Of a stretch of 55,801 nt of DNA, positions 55,691-55,801 are shown one piece after another; within the stretch, counting starts at the first letter, position 1, and each line of letters opens with the position of its first letter. The position numbers and the translations under genes were made by a program. Under the pieces are notes generated by a model. That model was not told the origin of the DNA, made no database searches, and saw nothing but the letters and a program-made list of their open reading frames with translations. The stretch comes from Elusimicrobiota bacterium (GTDB taxonomy: Bacteria > Elusimicrobiota > Elusimicrobia > UBA1565 > UBA9628), in NCBI GenBank assembly GCA_016234805.1, contig JACRNU010000095.1, positions 1-55,801 on the forward strand, in the 5' to 3' direction.

Positions 55691-55801
55691 TTTTTGAGAG
55701 ATGCACTTGAAATCCTCCGTTGCTCGGCATCCCGGTCTCGCTCGCCGAGGCCTGTCTACTGCCGATCACGCTTTCGATCCCCCTCACCGCTTGCCCTCAC
55801 G
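55665..55801. other. Possible insertion-element edge after the surface-protein gene
   Basis: From about 55665 the sequence AGGCTGCTGAAAAACCGTTG cuts into the surface-protein frame, ending it with LLKNR, and continues AT-richer to the window end with no gene. It resembles a transposon terminal repeat in style, but no second end or transposase is within the window. Confidence 0.3.

Overview
The window is high-GC, densely coding DNA from a Gram-negative, peptidoglycan-making bacterium: it has outer-membrane barrels, a lipoprotein, AsmA, PBP1A, Ddl and Alr. Several traits together suggest the Elusimicrobiota: a pilin-like C-terminus ending in a VDCTH..KG.W pattern, PorV/TPR proteins, a CHASE2 kinase and large proline-rich or membrane proteins of no obvious family. 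I hold that placement only moderately. No rRNA or core ribosomal gene is present to test it.

Layout. 1-1300: an ATPase/STAS-like pair and tRNA-Asp. 1300-5200: two membrane proteins of unknown function and tRNA-Val. 5240-5840: a YefM/RelE-type toxin-antitoxin pair. 5900-8505: an enlarged glmS. 8500-12870 (minus): a translationally coupled operon with AlkD, a small membrane protein, a YfhO-like protein and a periplasmic protein. 12900-18700: a CHASE2 Ser/Thr kinase, a PP2C phosphatase and a two-FHA protein. 19520-28130: an operon with a strong promoter and a c-di-GMP-I (GEMM) riboswitch ending 8 nt before the first start codon. It encodes a PorV-like barrel with TPRs, a FliF-FliG-TPR fusion, a large coiled-coil protein, FlbD, MotA, MotB and a lipoprotein. 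28150-34344: a pilin remnant, ddl, TPR and AsmA proteins, and a GlpD-like dehydrogenase. 34380-36950: PBP1A and a YtxH protein. 37040-39060: a lower-GC island with two zinc-ribbon proteins and HigBA. 39137-43186 (minus): alr-nadA-nadE. 43256-46310: a membrane-TPR protein and a barrel. 46319-50330 (minus): a TetR, SDR, KAS III-like and CoA-transferase cluster. 50380-55801: a repeat-flanked accessory region with a TA-like pair, VapBC, a 30-C tract, a FecR-domain protein and a glycine-rich surface protein.

The most striking content is 19520-28130. Rotor (FliF/FliG fused on one chain), stator (MotA/MotB) and FlbD occur with an outer-membrane barrel and a coiled-coil protein, but no rod, hook, filament or export gene is present in the window. 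The set is headed by a c-di-GMP riboswitch and lies next to a phosphosignalling trio. I infer a dedicated proton- or sodium-driven envelope machine, possibly for gliding or surface motility, that is not a conventional flagellum.

Other themes are short palindromic elements inserted in frame inside proteins (ddl, asmA, the coiled-coil gene, perhaps glmS), recurrent extended -10 promoters placed 5-9 nt before start codons (leaderless transcripts), and convergent genes that share stop codons. The homopolymer at 51808-51837 may be phase-variable or an assembly artefact, so the sequence to its right should be treated with some caution. No gene-free stretch longer than about 300 bases exists.
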